Part shown: in pieces, positions 43,710-57,100 of the stretch | Numbering within the stretch: the stretch's first letter is position 1 | Layout of the letters: each line of letters starts with the position of its first letter | Source: Lindgomyces ingoldianus | Lineage: Eukaryota > Ascomycota > Dothideomycetes > Pleosporales > Lindgomycetaceae | Length of the DNA: 64,000 nt | Reading direction: 5' to 3' | Assembly: GCF_010093535.1 (NCBI RefSeq) | Contig: NW_022985166.1 | Location: forward strand, 1,706,978 to 1,770,977 | Position numbers and translations under genes: made by a program | Notes under the pieces: model-generated | What the model was told of the DNA's origin: nothing | Database searches by the model: none | Seen by the model: only the letters and a program-made list of their open reading frames with translations

Positions 43710-45137
43710 ATGCCTTCATCCTACACAGTTCCCCTTTGGATCAATGGTTCTCCCTTCCCCACACACACCACCTCTTCGTTCCCCGTCATAAAATCCGTCA
43801 CCGACGAAACCGTGCATTATGCGACCTCAGCATCACCCACCCAAGCCCTCCTCGCTGTCTCCTCCGCAAAAACTGCTTTCAAACCCTGGAAACACACAGC
43901 CCACACCATCCGTCGCGACCTCATCCTCCGCGTCGCCGCCCACTACGAAGCTCACACCCCCTCTTTCATCCAACACCAAATCTCTGAAACATCCTGCGAC
44001 GAAGCCTGGGCGCGTCTAAACGTTGACCTCTCTATCCGGTACCTAAAAGAAATCGCGTCCTGCATCTCTAGCATCACAGGCGTGATCCCCCAAATTGAGA
44101 AACCGCACACCATGGGTTTTGTATTCAGAGAGCCAATTGGACCAGTCTTATGTATCGCGCCTTGGAACGCTGCGCTGATTTTAGCAACGCGGGGAGTTGC
44201 GAGTGCAATCGCGGCGGGCTGTACGGTGGTTTTTAAAGCGAGTGAACTGTCTCCCCGCACGCATTTTGCGATTACAGAGGCATTTACGGAAGCCGGCGTT
44301 CCCCCTGGTGTGCTGAATCAGATTCAGGTAAGACGGGAAGATGCTGCGGAAGTTACGGAGACGTTGATTGCTAATGAAGCAATTCGGAAAGTCGAATTCA
44401 TTGGGTCTGCGGCTGTAGGGAGGGTTATTGGACAGCTGTGTGCGAAGTATCTGAAGCCTGTGTTGATGGAGTTAGGGGGGAAGTGTCCTGCTATTGTCCT
44501 CGATGATGCAGAGCTTGAGGAAGCGGCAAAGTTGTGTGCATTAGGTGCGGTTTTGCATCATGGCCAGATTTGCTTTTCTACGGAGCGAATTATCGTTCAT
44601 CGGGCTGTGGCGGAGCAGTTTCAAGAACTGTTGATCAAGGCTATGCAGGGCATTAGCGGCCAGGCTGGAGCGGCAGTTACGGAGGGAATAGCAAGGCATG
44701 CTGAAGATGTGCTCAAAGACTCTCAAGCAAAGGGAGATAAATTCCTCGTCGGTGGTGTAGAACACAACGGACCACTTTCCCTCAAACCGACTATTGTTCT
44801 GGAACCCAAGGACTCTCGAATCGTAGACGAAGAGACATTCGGCCCGTCCGCTTCCTTGTACGTGGTCCAAAATGACGAAGCAGCCATCGAGCTCGCCAAT
44901 CGCTCGGCATATGGTCTCAATGCGACGATCTGGAGTACTAACATGGAGCGAGCGTTAAGGATGGCACGGGAGCTGGAGTACGGACAAGTACATATAAACA
45001 GCATAAGTGTTTACACCTCCCCGACTGCTTCGCAAGGCGGGGTGAAGGGCAGTGGCTTTGGGAGACAGAATGCGAAATGGGGGTTGGAAGAGTTCGTGGT
45101 AGATAAATTCGTTAGCTACCACGGAAAGGCGATGTAG
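43710..45137 (+). CDS. Aldehyde dehydrogenase (vanillin/salicylaldehyde dehydrogenase-like)
   Basis: Intronless, 475 residues from ATG 43710; an in-frame ATG at 43572 would add 46 residues that look like leader, so it is not preferred. Oxidises an aldehyde to the acid with NAD(P)+. Catalytic Cys288 lies in HHGQICFSTERI and general base Glu254 in VLMELGGKCP. The cofactor-binding run IGPVLCIAPWNAAL and the FIGSAAVGRVIG turn are present, as is the late EETFGPSASLYV motif. The CxSTERI variant is typical of the vanillin/salicylaldehyde dehydrogenase branch. Preference for aromatic aldehydes is inferred from family resemblance. No peroxisomal or mitochondrial signal is obvious. Confidence 0.93.
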   Translation: MPSSYTVPLWINGSPFPTHTTSSFPVIKSVTDETVHYATSASPTQALLAVSSAKTAFKPWKHTAHTIRRDLILRVAAHYEAHTPSFIQHQISETSCDEAWARLNVDLSIRYLKEIASCISSITGVIPQIEKPHTMGFVFREPIGPVLCIAPWNAALILATRGVASAIAAGCTVVFKASELSPRTHFAITEAFTEAGVPPGVLNQIQVRREDAAEVTETLIANEAIRKVEFIGSAAVGRVIGQLCAKYLKPVLMELGGKCPAIVLDDAELEEAAKLCALGAVLHHGQICFSTERIIVHRAVAEQFQELLIKAMQGISGQAGAAVTEGIARHAEDVLKDSQAKGDKFLVGGVEHNGPLSLKPTIVLEPKDSRIVDEETFGPSASLYVVQNDEAAIELANRSAYGLNATIWSTNMERALRMARELEYGQVHINSISVYTSPTASQGGVKGSGFGRQNAKWGLEEFVVDKFVSYHGKAM

Positions 45138-45180
45138 GGTAAAGAACGACATCATACCACCAAATGTGGAACATGACAGG

Positions 45181-45305
45181 GGTGTAATTCAGGATAGAAA
45201 TTAGTTTCCCGTTGGCGCTCTTCCTAATTCCAGCAAGAGGTAAAACAGAGAGACGTTTCCATCGTTGTGTTTGCACGTAATGTGATAACATGCTGTAGAC
45301 AGCCA
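45181..45305 (+). repeat. Diverged dispersed repeat, copy 2
   Basis: Shares 'attcaggatag', 'ggcg.tctt.ctaattccagcaagaggtaaaaca' and 'acgta.tgtgataacatgctg.agacagcc' with 50372-50490, with gaps. A weaker match lies near 41735-41780 ('gactccagtaagagggttaatag'). It starts just after the aldehyde dehydrogenase stop codon. Confidence 0.5.
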
Positions 45306-45665
45306 GGCATATAGTCAGGTCCATCACTCAATCCAAATCTTACAGTGCCTGTGGCCTTGACGTCAAAGCTTGACAAGCGTTCGGGCTGTCCAATTAAACA
45401 CTGGCCCTGATGTCTCAAGAGGAGTTCACAAGTCGTAGTATCATGCACGCTTCTAGATAGGGCTTGATGTTTCAAATAATACCTTCTAAATCATACTAGT
45501 GCTAGCTAAAGCGAAAGCTGTGAGCGGTGATTCGCGATACCTGGGCTTAGCTATGGATGAACGCCGCCCTTCTCGACCGCCCTTTCGCACACCTTTGAGG
45601 CCACAACACTTGACACCAGCTGCTCACGTCTCACAATAATAGTAGTAGTATTTCCCACTTCCCCC

Positions 45666-46761
45666 TTACGAATTAGGACCATTCCAATCTCCTGGTCCAA
45701 CAACATTATACTTTGCATTCTCCAATATATCCGTGTCATCCCTTCCTCTCCGACTCAATTGCATAATCACTTCGCAGCAGAACGACTGAAACCTGTCAGA
45801 GGATCTGGTTCTTGAAAAGTGGATGTTGAGGTTTCGCAAGGACTCTTTTTGAACCGTTGATATGGTGTCTGCAAGGTCAATTGCATATCGCCGACAGCCT
45901 GTAAGGTTGATTACTGGAAACGAAACACCGCCCATGACGTCTTGATAGTGCCGGGGGCGAAGAGGGTTTCGGTCTGGGAGATGTAAAAAGAGCTCTAAGG
46001 TGTTGAGCTGCACTCTTGTGAGGAGAGACATGTATTCCGGATACCGCTGTAAAGAATAGGCTACATTAACCCAAAAATTATTTTCATAGAAATGAAGAAC
46101 GAAAGAGCAGAGGGAAACATATAGCTTCGGTTGATCTCGACCTTTTTCTTAGCCGGTAGAAAAGGTATGTCGAACCCCACATGCTTTAACTTAGGAAAAT
46201 CTCGGGAGATGCCCAATAAGTACGTATGGCCTAGATAGTTGCGATATCCTGCGGAATATAACGTCTGTCTTAGCATTAATGTCTCCAACGTATGCCTATG
46301 CTTCTTGATGGCTGGCTACAATTTGTCAATGTAATTCCAATATTTGCAATATCTAATGATTTGAGACAATTTAGAGAATCGAATAACAACATCGCTGGAT
46401 CGATTGCGAAGAGATGTCTCGATTTCGACAGGCAGATTCTCAGGGATTAGAGACTGGGGGTGAGTCCAATAAGCACATCGAACGGATGTTCGGTGTAGTC
46501 TTGGTGGAACTCTAGAACACAGATATGTGACCAGTCTACTGTACGAAATATTACTCTGGGCTCTCTTTGTTGGACTCGAAGCGATTGCGCTAGATAACAC
46601 TACAGTGCGGAATATGTGCGGTGTCACCAAGGCATTGAGAAGCTTTGACACACAGGTCAAGGAGAGGAGAAAGCTGGGAGAGGTATGGCGAAATCAGTTA
46701 GGATGAGATGGTGTATGTCATTTCCCAGACCTATGAAATCCATCCGTGGTGGTGGTGTCAT
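45666..46761 (-). pseudogene. Probable broken F-box/leucine-rich-type gene
   Basis: Minus-strand sequence with F-box character spread over different frames. From ATG 46761 the frame reads LGNDIHHLILTDFAIPLPAFSS and then stops; the continuation SLTCVSKLLNALVTPHIFRTVVL, as in F-box proteins, is one frame away (shift near 46655). Further on, LNCLKSLDIANIGI (LRR-like) is in a different frame from the segment before it, and AIKKHRHTLETLMLRQTL is in yet another. A last segment (46031-45666: YPEYMSLLTRVQLNTLELFLHLPD) could follow a normal intron. I find no splice sites that repair the first two shifts. Either a decayed gene or one with sequencing errors. An undetected intron structure is also possible. 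Confidence 0.45.
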
Positions 46762-47622
46762 GTGGGGTGGAAAGGGAAAATGTGAATAAGGAGGAACTGG
46801 AAAATGTGTGTTCGATTCTGGTATCGGAAGCAGCAGGGGGCTTCTTGAAAAAGACTCGCGAGATATGCATACTAGATTTCTCTACGACTTCAAAAATGCC
46901 GCAAAATCTGCCAATTATCTACGCCACATGCCTGCATGCATTCACGGGGCTGTTATGATGAGCTGTGCCTCCCCAATACGACATGGATTGAGGACGCCAC
47001 ATTGTTGTCTTCTAGGGGTCCGAAGCAATTGATTTGCAAGGCAGAAAGCTGTCAAGAGAATGCCAATTCATTCCTGAACTGAAGAGGGGCGTGCCGGCAG
47101 AATTCGAGTTGATCGAGATGGTAGTGGGTGCATATTGTTATCGATATTTTCGTTTGGAAGCGAACCTACTGCCACAACACCTTCACTCATCAACATCGCT
47201 CAACTACAATTGGCCGCGATTTGAGAGTCAATTGCTGGTGTGCAAGCTTTCCGGCCCTCCAATTATAACGCCCCTACAGAGGATTTGTGATGAAAACGAG
47301 GGGCGGTTTCTCAACCGAACGGCTGCCACCCATCCTTGCAACTAGCAGGATGGCTGCAGCCGACCCTCAGGACACCGCGAAGGATAAAAAACTGCAGTTA
47401 TGTGGGGCACCCCCTCCCTTACCATTTTTCTCTCCGTTGACCCAGATGCCATCATAACCTGACAATCAATGGACCTTGTCGATCAAATAGGATCCAGCTC
47501 CTATTCCAACCTAGTTTACATCTCTGGTAAACGTTTCCCATGTCTCTAACCCACAGGTTGCTAACGCTGCTAGAGGAACCGCTATTAACGGACGTGGGCT
47601 TATAGATTACTATTAGCATGGA
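46762..47622. other. Intergenic region
   Basis: About 860 bp between the F-box-like locus and the 3' end of the MFS gene. Open frames on the plus strand up to 103 codons (47034-47345) have no recognisable motif. No repeat seen. Confidence 0.45.
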
Positions 47623-49544
47623 TCAGACTTCAAAATCTTCCTTCTCTTTCCCTCGGTCCTGTTCAACACGCGCCCCAGCTCCTCCTATCTTCAACATTTC
47701 TTCCCTTTCAGAGGCCTTCCTCTTGTTCTCCAATTTCTCCCGATCTTCACGCATGCGGCTAATGAGGGTGGATTTCTCTCGAATTTTGTGGCCGTATCGA
47801 TAGAACACAAAAGGGATTGGTATCATAGCGAGTTCGATGAGGCCGAGCATAGTTCCAGACCAATGGGGACCCAAAGTCGAATACATCTTGGGACCAGCAA
47901 GCGGGAGAGCACCACCCATCGCGCTTCTTAGTACAGCATTGCCAGCCAATGCGGACGCAGCGTAGATACCGTAGGAATGAACGAGGTAATTTGAAGCGTA
48001 AATGAACACAGCACAATTTCCAGCGCCGAATGGGACACCTGCGATGATCGGAGCGATCCAGTGGACATTCGGGGTACAGGTCCAGGCGAACATCAATTCT
48101 CCGACTGGTACAGCTACTGCAGCTACACAGACAATACTAATCATGCTTTCTGGTGGGGGCTTTCCTGTAGCTAGATCTGTTTTGTGAGAATTGATCCATT
48201 GGCGTATGAGTGGTTCACACGAGATGGTCACAAGACCTGCGTATTGTCAGCTCAAAGAAGCAAAGAAAGAGGAGGTAGAGGATTTAAGTCTTACCTCCGA
48301 TGCCAATGCCTACGTAAGCAAGGCCTGTTAGCCCGGGACTCCAACCTCGTAATTCAGTGAAGACGATCGGGTAGGATACGAAGCAAAGATACATGACACC
48401 ATAAACAAGGGCGATGTATACATTCCAGAAGATGCTGTTTCTAGTGTTAGCATATGGAATCAAAGTGCATCGAGGCCTGATATCTACCATATCGGTTCCT
48501 TGACACTCATAGAGAGCGGACGAACAAGGTTCTCTCGCAGGAGAGGCCAGAACTTCTTCTTGTCGTCGTATCGCGAGTACCACCGCTCGTCTCCCGTCTC
48601 TTTTCGCTTCGCTGCTGCTTTCGCTCGCAAGATGGCCGGTGCATACGTCTCCTTGACAATGAGGACCATGACAAAGGAAACCCCTGACCCAATCATTACA
48701 ACCCAATTCGTCCAGCGCCACCCCATGAATTGGAAAACGAAGCCTCCGATAAGAGGACTGTTATGGGGTCAATTATGCCTGAAGATGGAGGAGTAGGAAG
48801 AGAAAAAACTCACCCAATAACGGGGCCATTCATTGGTCCTATGCTCCATATTGAAAATGCCAAAGCACGGTAGTCATCGCTCACAATATCGCTGACAGTC
48901 CCTGGCGCGTTCGAGATCATAGCTGAGCCAGCAATTGCACCAAAAAATCGCGTGATGAGAATAGCTGCAAGGTTCTCCGCCAGCCCGCATGGAATGATCA
49001 ACGCCACAAACATGAAGACCGCAATGAGATATACTGGCCGCCGACCGTACATTTCACTCAGAGGTGCTAGAAGAACCGAGCCAAGTGCTAGTCCAGCCAG
49101 ATACGTAGTGATGCCGAGAACAATCAGAGTCTTTGACCTAATTCCAAATGTTTCCATCATGCCAGGAATACCACTTGTGTAGCTAGTTGAGTACATGACG
49201 ACGACAAGGGTAGAGAAAGACATGAATCCGATGATCATGCTCTTCTTGGCCATACCCCAGTCCTGCGGGTTTTCTACATTGTCGCCGAAGTCAACTTCAA
49301 ATTGCGGATCAGAAGTCACGTTCGTCGCGACACTGGTAATACGGGCGAGCTCTTTGTCGGGTTCTTCCAGTCCTGCATTGCGGCTCAGTGATTGGTGGAT
49401 GGACAGCTGGTCTTCCGCCGAATCGATAGAGTTGGTTGAGTTTGTGGAAATGGAAGACCGATCAACTTCCTCCTCACCAAGGTCCGAAGAGACCTTCTCC
49501 CTAGTAGAAGAAGCGGGGTCGATTTCCTTCTCGTTCAGAGACAT
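47623..49544 (-). CDS. MFS transporter, DHA1-type drug/polyamine exporter
   Basis: Four exons, 49544-48814, 48757-48488, 48434-48295 and 48236-47623, encode 584 residues. Introns of 56, 53 and 58 nt are GT-AG and phases agree. About 90 hydrophilic, Ser/Glu-rich N-terminal residues precede DFGDNVENPQDWGMAKK, a sequence typical of fungal DHA1 transporters. About twelve membrane segments follow. The loop 2/3 signature motif is LSEMYGRRPVYL, and motif C-like sequence is GAIAGSAMISNAPGTVSDI. The C-terminus is a charged cytosolic tail (REDREKLENKRKASEREEM). Predicted proton antiporter at the plasma membrane for small drugs, polyamines or metabolites. No biosynthetic genes lie beside it. Confidence 0.92.
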
Positions 49545-51154
49545 CCTTCATGAAATTGAGACGAACTTAGCGGCAAGGAAAGCAAGAGAACAAGAAAGAC
49601 TCAAGAAACAAGAAAATGCATGATGCAACACGAAGGAAAGGTTCGTACTTAGCCATCGATAACGGTAGATCCTGCTCGTAGCGGCGCCTTTCCGCGTTGA
49701 TCATGGTCCATGCCAACGTGGTTGATTGGCATGTAGAGGTGCGGCGGGAGGGAGTTCGTGTGCCGAAGAACCGTCCGCTGTGGCTCGAAGAGGAGGCTGA
49801 CCCGAGGTTGGGCGGTCAGGCCACAGGTGTGGGAAATGCATGCAGAAACTTCAGCTCTTTGAAGATGACTCACTTGTTCATTGGCCTTGAATTGTCAGGA
49901 TAATGGGAAAAGAAAATTGCGCGTTCATTGTCCAATGAAAACTTGAGTGCTTATGTAATGGACGGCTTCGTGTGCAGACCTCGGTTACGGACGGATAAAC
50001 TCTCGGCTGCTCTTTGGGTGTCTAGTTTAACGACTCCTTAGAATCCTTTAACGTGTCTTAACTTGTATCATATCTCGAGGTAAGGACCATGAGTAGGATA
50101 GGATGCCCCCCTTGAATTGAACCTTTCGCTAACGTGACCTAGAGTGTGCTAACATCTTCTTCCATATAAGCACCCTCAACACTAAGCAAAACGCAATGCA
50201 AAACTGTCCATATATTGTTTTGTCCACGACCTGTGTAGCTTGCACCTCTAATCCTGGAGACACACATACAGCGTAAAAGTGCCTAGAAGCTGACGGGATA
50301 CGGAAAGACGTACGCGATGGTCGGCCCAGATCTCATCCGCAATCGTGGAACGGAACAGGAGAGTAGTTCAGGACATAGCCTTGCATCTTAGGGCGTTCCT
50401 TCTGATTCTAGCAAGAGGTGTAACATATTGACTCTGTCCTGGTCATCTTACGTGTTCTGTGATAACACACTGCACAACCAACCTTGGAATGCACTTCATT
50501 GAGTAGGATCAAACATGAATCAGTTAAGCATAGAATACCTGGCTATTTGCTCAGGTTTTAGACACTTGATTTCGAGGATACTTTGTGCAGGCATAGCATA
50601 CCAGAAAATGTCCGAGTCTGACTCATGAGGCGAGAATTAATTCCCCTCCACCTTGAAGATGACTACCCTTCTATCAGTTGCAGGTGGAGGGTAATGCGGT
50701 AGGAGTTAGAGAAAGGAAGCAGTAAATACTACGGCCGACTCGAATTTATTTGTGGCAGCTCATAGTCGGTGAGCTAGCTCCTTTTAATCATCTTTTAACA
50801 CTCGATCTCATCCTGTTCCTCCCCATCAGAACTTCCGTCTTTCAACATGTAGTGCTTTTGAATAGCTAGACTACACTCTTGCTCAGATGCTCCAGCGAAG
50901 TCCCCACTTCGTTTGGTTGCCTATCACCCTGAAAGTAGGTGAAAGTGTCACTATTGTCCAAAACAAACCCTCCCATCGGATCAATGTTTCGCCATGACAC
51001 CGTTTGACCTACGCCTTCTGGCCCCTCTCTTTCACCCACTACAACTTCCTTCGACCATCTCGTCCTACCTACCTTCCTACCTTACACCTTTCTTACGACC
51101 GGGCATGTTACCCTTGTAACCCTATCGTAGTCTCATTACAATACTCCCATCGCC
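49545..51154. other. 1.6-kb divergent intergenic region
   Basis: Between the MFS gene and the giant DUF3638-family gene. Contains a copy of the diverged dispersed repeat (50372-50490). A C/T-rich leader precedes the giant gene's ATG (about 51020-51110). No gene recognised. Confidence 0.5.
50372..50490 (+). repeat. Diverged dispersed repeat, copy 3
   Basis: Matches 45181-45305 over roughly 115 bp with gaps; shared words include 'ttcagga', 'gattctagcaagaggtgtaaca' and 'ctgtgataaca'. No terminal inverted repeats or target duplications were found. Confidence 0.5.
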
Positions 51155-54100
51155 ATGGCCGCTTCGGCCCGCGGTTCCTTTCTCACGTCGCTATACCACC
51201 ATGTTGTTCTGCCCCGACAGACCCCTGGGAAAGAGGACGGCGACCTTCACAAAATCGAAGCGGCGCTCCTCGATCGCCTGCTTGATGCTGTGAAAGTGCT
51301 TGCTCCCATCGTACTTCCCTCTCATTTTCAAGCCGTGGATGCCGTTCGACTGGCTCTCACCACCTGCAAAATGCTCAACATAGATGGCAAAGTCGACAAG
51401 ACCCTGCTCCTGAAGGAGTTTGGGAGTCTTGGCAAGACAAACGCTCTTATCCTCTATGTGACTGAACAGAACGCGGCTCTTCTCATTTACCGACAGGAGC
51501 GTGGATCCAGTGACAATGACGCCGTTGTGTTCGAGGCCTTCGAAACTGCCGCACCTGCTTCGAATATTTTAGCTTCTAAGGGCGCATTGCAATGGGATTT
51601 CCCAGGCCAAGCCGTTTCCATTCCATACCAAGACTTCTGCAACCCAGCTTTCCAGGACAGTCTGTCTGCGTTTATTGAACAGGCCAGTATCGAGTCGGTC
51701 AAGCAATTCTCTGCTATCACGCACAAAGCCCAGGCCCCTCTTCCTGAGATTCGCGATGCTGCCAACCCTGATCTCGTTAGTGGCCTGTTGATGACGATTC
51801 TAGAGGCAAATGGTACGGCGTCCTTTCCTCCAACTCTGCGGAAACGGGTTCGGGATACGATTTGCTGGGATAAAGCACACAAACCATGGCGGAGATCACC
51901 TTTTTATCTAACACTTCGCGTCGCTATCCAACGGCATTTGTCTAAGATGCTAGGAGACTATGCCGGCCGGATGTATTATAAGGTTCTGATGTGTATCTTC
52001 ATGTCGCGATTCTTGGATTCTGCCTTGGCCTACATGGCACCTGAAGCGAGCCATACCTTGATCCAGAAACTCTGTGTCCGGCTCGCAAAGCTTGAAGTCC
52101 ACCGAAAGAACACGGTTGGCCCGGCTAGGGATGCTTATGATTGGATCTTGCAACACATTCGAGAGAACTTGGAGAAATCGCTGATATCGGCCAAGAACTA
52201 TCTTGAGGCGCAGTGGGAGACATTTAAGAGGAGGACCCAGCGAATCATCCATCCTCTACCCCAATATGCAAATCCTGCCTCTCAAACGTTGAAATTACCT
52301 CTGAGCGGCCAGTTCCTTGATGACATACTGTGGAAGAGGCTAGCTAGTATTCCAAGTCACGGTGGGGCACCGTACGAACTTGTCAAGAGGTACGAATCCT
52401 CCGTCGCCACTAAAAAGCCTTTTACAGTTATTGCTCGTCGCTATCTTGAGCTATCCGAATTCGAAGAGAAAACCATGAGTTCTGTGGATATTTACGCCAG
52501 CTCTACATCAGACTGCGAGGCTCGCTGCATCGACCTAGCGGAAACCATCGAAGCCTACTTGATTGAGGTTGGCGATTCCTTCGACGAATTCCCAGAACTA
52601 AAGAGCAAGACCCTCTTGAACATTATGGAATTATGGGTTGTAATGGATCAAAACGCTCTTGGGTGCTATGAACTCTTAAGTCTCTACCACCCGGGTTTCG
52701 ACGCCGCGATCCTGAACGACCTCCACCTCTTGTCACTTGACGACATGAAACGTGTACAGAGTGTTCAGAGTTACCTTTTAAGGCGCACGCGGGCTTGGAA
52801 TGGCACTGGTTCCAAGACCATTTTCGATGATCCTGCAGAGGACTCGTTCGCGGCCCGCTTCTACGAGAATTCTTCCCATCTCAGGAAACTCCGTCGCACA
52901 ATTGAAGATCGGGCCGAGCGTGACCGCACAGAGAAAGAGGCAGAATGGGAGGAAATGAGTCGCCATCACGAATCCTTGATGAAGCAGATTGCAGAAGCCT
53001 CCTGTGTCTATACTACCTACACAGCATTTGACGGTGAGGTTATCCGTGAGCACAAGAAGGGTTGTTACAAGCATCGATTGAAATGGGAGGCGAAACAGGT
53101 CAAAATCAAGATTTTTGAACATCCTCTACCAATGTATGAGCCAGCGGCGAAGGCTGCACTCTTCGAGCTAGCTATCCCAGGAGCATTTGCGGCGTACCGA
53201 GATGCAACTTGGCTGGTTCTTTCTACCCTGGCCTATCCTAAAGTGGATCCAGTCGACAACGTGCCCCTTCTTCGAAACTATTCTGAGCTTGCGCGCTATG
53301 CAAATCGACGCGGCCCACATGTTTCTCTGGGGTCTTCAGCCAAGTCTCACTTAGACTGCCATTACGCAGTATCATCCTTTCCGGTTTCGTTGCGGGCGAT
53401 CTGTCGTCCTTGTGGCCTGAAACTGAACTATTATGACAGCCGCAGCGGCACATGGACGTCTCGAGAAGGTGCGCCTTCGTTCTCGTTCTACTTCCCTCTC
53501 AAAATCCCGCCCAATTCACCTTATCGTTCTCTTCAGCTATCGCACCTGCACCATACATGGCCTTCCTCCAACGAGATCTTGGCTAGTCAGACACAGTGCC
53601 CAGGAGATCTCAATGTGCACGAATTTATGGCTTGGCAAGGCTTGTTGGCAAACACTCATTTGCGATGGCTATCTCTGCTGCGTGAGCTGGGCTCGACCAA
53701 TTTGAACTTCTCAACAGAGTCCACATGGGGTATTGTATCACGATTAATACTCCATGCCGGCCCAGCGTCTACCAATAACCCCTTCAGAGACGTTCACGCG
53801 GCCCTCAATGACGAATCTTTTTGCTGCAAACTCCTCGAACAGATTAGTCAACGCCTCGAAGCGATACGTCGCAATTATAGGGAACCAATTCAGATGGATA
53901 CGCTCATTTCAATGCTCCTCAAGATTAGTTTCTTTACTTCGGCGACACCGATACGGAGTGAGGCAGTCAGACTACTCCACTCCATTCGCAGCATAACCTC
54001 TGGTTGGTGTGCCGACATTCTTGCATTAGCCAACGAAACTTCAACAGAGACGTCAAATTTCGGAATTTGGGCGTCCGTTCTGTGCAAACGCACTTTCCAG

Positions 54101-57100
54101 CTATACCCACAACTCGAGCCCCAGTTGGATCATGAAGCGTTGCAACACTTAATTGAGGCATCAATCTCTCTGCAGGACAATCTCATCGGATCTTTCGACG
54201 AATTTCCTTTTTCTTTGCGAAGTGCAATCATAAACGACTTGGTTTTCACTTTCGGTATTCGTTCTCGCCTCCGTGATGCTATATTATCCAATCCTAAGGC
54301 GATGGTTGATGTGCTATCCAAGAAATGGCCTGTTCCAGAGGGCTGCAACAGTCATTCAGTCAATCTGGAACCTAATGCGGGTTCATGGTGGATTCGGTTG
54401 AGCTTTACGTCAACCGATGAAGAGACTAGCCATAATGTTCACTACGACTTCGTCTACGGGCGTCTTTTGATCAATGGGAAGCAGTTGGGAGTTCTCCCTT
54501 CTGAATATCGCCAGACGCCAACGATACAGAACTTGTTTGGAACGCAAATCCTTCGAGTGCGCCCGTCTTCTATGCCAGGGATGTCTCTTATGATTGACCG
54601 TTGCATGCCAAATGGGTGTTGGGTTCACCTTGGTTTCCGCAATGGACAGCACTTAATCTTAAGGGCAGAACATAACGGATCGGTGCTTGAATACATTCCT
54701 CGGGATATATTTAGAAATCCTGCCCAGTTCGACTTGCCTGCATCGCTCGTTTTGAACTGTCATCATTGGCTCAACCTCCAAACTGGAGTTTTGGAGATTC
54801 GGCAAGAACACTTGTGGAAGTCAAAAATTGGGAATTGGCTCATCCATGTCCCAACTCGCCGTGCCACGAGGAGGGCATCAAAACTTATAGATCCCAACAG
54901 TGACCTTGCAAAATTAGTCATGCAAAACTTTCACTTGTTCGAGCATCCTCACCACGTCACCATATATCAACCAGGAAAGGGATCCTTGGCGGTCGAATTG
55001 AAGCGCCTTGAATTAACCTTTCGTGTTAATACCAAGGGGCTGCTGCAGTGTCGTCAACTCGGTGCTGAGATTGTGGAATCCAGGCGCCAGGACCCTGGAA
55101 CATGGTATGGACTGCAGAGCAAGTTAGTTATTCAATCCGTCAAGAACTGGCGTCAACGAAGCATCCTTGTTCCTATGGGGCCGTTTAATGTCCAACGCCA
55201 TAAACAGCACGTCTTGATTGAGATTCAGAACCAAGGCAACTACTTGATGTTTGGGATCAATGAAGTGCTGGGGCGAGTGGAGTGCCCAGCGGAGCCGCGA
55301 TTACTTTACACAAAGGCGTTGTGGCATGCCTATACATCCCACTTTCTTCCAGATCCGCTCACTGAACGAATAGGAGTTGACGAAGCTCTCTATTGCCTCC
55401 AGACGGGCTCATATCAGCCTTGGAGTCCCCTCGATGCCAAGAACCTTGAAATCTTGCGACATATTGCAGAACTCTCTCCAGGTCGCGGATACTATCCTAG
55501 CAACCTCAAATATATGGAGGCGGTTTCCTGGAATCCAGAGCTGACCACCACAATTCAAGATGATAGATATCGGCTTCTTACGGAGAAAATATGCGAGAGA
55601 TCTTCGAATCTGGCACTCTTTTCAGACGGATATGATCAAAGCACTCATAAATTTCCATCTGGGAATGAGCATCTGGAATGCCGAGCTATAGCGAGGATAT
55701 ATGGCCAACCGCCTGGGGAAGATGTTCTTTATCATCCCAGGGATGGCCGCTTTCAAACCGATTGTCGGCTGAATGTTGCCGTTGTAACGAACCTACTGCT
55801 CAGGCCTCCTTCTATTCTCTCGAATACAAAAGATCTGAGTTCGCTGCTAGAAGAGTTCCCTGTCATTGGGGGATTCGTTCGACCGTTTGACAAAGTACAG
55901 ATCTCGGACCTCCTGTCCGTCAACTTTGGAGTAGACTGGGGCGCCCTAGTTCGCACCATTCTGAATTCAAGCGGCCAGGACAAATATCGACTAATTTTCT
56001 TGCTAGCACCAATGGCATTCTCCTCTCGGGCTAGAATGGATCTAATCCGGGTGATAGTTGCCTACATACTCCTTCCAGGTCTCAGTTCACTCCACCCCCC
56101 AACTTGTCCTTCCTATATTCGATATAATGGCACGGAAGTACCAACAGTCGAATATCTTGCGGATTTGATGAAGGAGGCGAAATTACCGTACATCGCAGGC
56201 GAGCAGACAAGTGGCGCGCGGCCAGGTCAACTTGCTCTGAAGAGGATTGAGTATGATAAAGAAGCACAGCGAAGCTGTACTGCTCTCGCACGATTTATTC
56301 GATCCCAATGGCCCAGTGAGAAACTTCAGCTGAAGATACCTTCGGCGTACAACGTCAGCAATGCGCACTTAGACGTCGATGAGGCTCTTGAGCGAGTCCA
56401 ACCAGAATGGTTACGTCTCACGCAAAATTTTGAGCTTGCAAAATACCTAGAACAAGTGCAGCTTGTTCTAGATAAAAATAGTGGCCCTATGTTAGACAGT
56501 ACAGATACTGCTAGTTTCGTGGCTGTTGAACCTTCTACCCCCCCTCGCCTTTATGTAAAGTCAATGATGGGAAGAGAGGTTCCTAGTTTGCCAGAACTGT
56601 TAAGTAAAGGAACCGATTTCTCACTCGCTTGGGTATCCAAAAAATCCGCCGTTTGCGACAGTGCTACCGGCTCGAGCCGTCCGCTGGGGAAATTCGTAGG
56701 AAGCACCACACCAGCGGCTTTCCCGTCGCCGCGAATTCAAGAGCTCGAAAGTATCGTGGCGAGCCTAGGTAAATCAACTTCTATGGTACAGAGGCAGTAT
56801 GGGCGAGAACTAGAACAAAGTATCAGCGCTCTACGTTGCCAAGAATCTAGACCGCAAACCTCATGCGAGTCATTCAATCCAACGGGATTCTTCAACCAGA
56901 TTAATGAAGCGAAAATCAAGGCGCGTAAGGTGCTCGAGCATATTCGGACAGCGCTGCAGCAGGATGATCCACGAGCCAAATGGATGAGATATGGTGGGCT
57001 TTGGCCGAGCATTACTTTTGTTACTCTACTCTCTGAGCTGCGGTCCACATCGGAAATAGCGTTCGGGAAGGGAATGAAGGAAATCCTCGTCAATATGGGT

